A model generated the notes under the pieces. The model was not told the DNA's origin. It saw only the letters and a program-made list of their open reading frames with translations, and did no database searches. Positions 6,784 to 10,057 of a stretch of 10,057 bases of DNA are shown in pieces. Numbering within the stretch: the stretch's first letter is position 1; each line of letters starts with the position of its first letter. Made by a program: the position numbers and the translations under genes. Origin of the DNA: Candidatus Omnitrophota bacterium (GTDB lineage Bacteria; Omnitrophota; Omnitrophia; Omnitrophales; Aquincolibacteriaceae); assembly GCA_016196565.1 (NCBI GenBank), contig JACPXK010000016.1, positions 1 to 10,057 of the forward strand, read 5' to 3'.

Positions 6784-6786
6784 AAT
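6778..6786 (+). promoter_or_regulatory. Extended -10 promoter overlapping NrdR box 2 (P2)
   Basis: TGG followed by TAAAAT fits the extended -10 form (TGn then a 5-of-6 -10 hexamer). No good -35 lies 16-18 bases upstream, as is common for extended -10 promoters. It would start transcription near 6793, about 50 bases before nrdJ. It overlaps NrdR box 2, so repressor binding would block it directly. A short hairpin (AAGGG 6796-6800 with CCCTT 6808-6812) falls in the resulting leader. Confidence 0.5.
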
Positions 6787-6834
6787 ATGGCCACGAAGGG
6801 TGAATAGCCCTTTATAAAAGTATTAAATGATCAC

Positions 6835-6839
6835 GGAGG
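6835..6839 (+). promoter_or_regulatory. Shine-Dalgarno of nrdJ
   Basis: GGAGG lies 6 bases upstream of the ATG at 6846. A second in-frame ATG at 6852 is 12 bases away, so the first ATG is the better start. Confidence 0.8.
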
Positions 6840-6845
6840 CCCCCA

Positions 6846-10057
<3,212 letters not shown>

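Noticed and set aside
6796..6816. Hairpin AAGGG...CCCTT before nrdJ as a terminator or attenuator
   Set aside because: The stem is only 5 bp and it is followed by TATAAAAG rather than a T-tract.

Overview
The window reads as a compact bacterial chromosome segment of roughly balanced base composition, with every gene on the + strand. It holds five tightly packed housekeeping genes, an intrinsic terminator, a roughly 400-base regulatory gap, and the start of a sixth gene that runs off the right edge. There is no rRNA, tRNA, transposase, phage gene or CRISPR array. The taxon cannot be fixed from these genes. An uncultured Gram-negative lineage, for example in the Omnitrophota or a similar group, is only a guess from the general style and the GGTACC-type repeat.

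Left block (1-6461): pabB (5' end cut by the window edge), pabC, purH, folC and mnmE. The junctions are a 4-base overlap (ATGA), a 31-base overlap, a 21-base gap and an 8-base overlap, so this is very probably one operon. A hairpin with a T-tract sits on the mnmE stop codon. The block has a folate theme. PabB and PabC make p-aminobenzoate, FolC completes and polyglutamylates folate, PurH uses 10-formyl-tetrahydrofolate for purine synthesis, and MnmE uses 5,10-methylene-tetrahydrofolate to modify the tRNA wobble uridine.

Gap (6462-6845): a strong sigma70-like promoter with an A/T-rich upstream element (6499-6541), about 190 bases with no recognisable gene, then two NrdR-like operator boxes 16 bp apart (6736-6751 and 6768-6783). 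The second box overlaps an extended -10 element, and a good Shine-Dalgarno precedes the next gene.

Right block (6846-10057): nrdJ, the adenosylcobalamin-dependent class II ribonucleotide reductase. It is open for 1070 codons and cut by the window edge, probably shortly before its stop codon.

I see no clearly new multi-gene system. The most unusual signals are small: an in-frame GGTACC repeat hairpin inside pabC, two long perfect palindromes inside folC whose centres are exactly 210 bp apart, and the two-promoter/NrdR arrangement in front of nrdJ.
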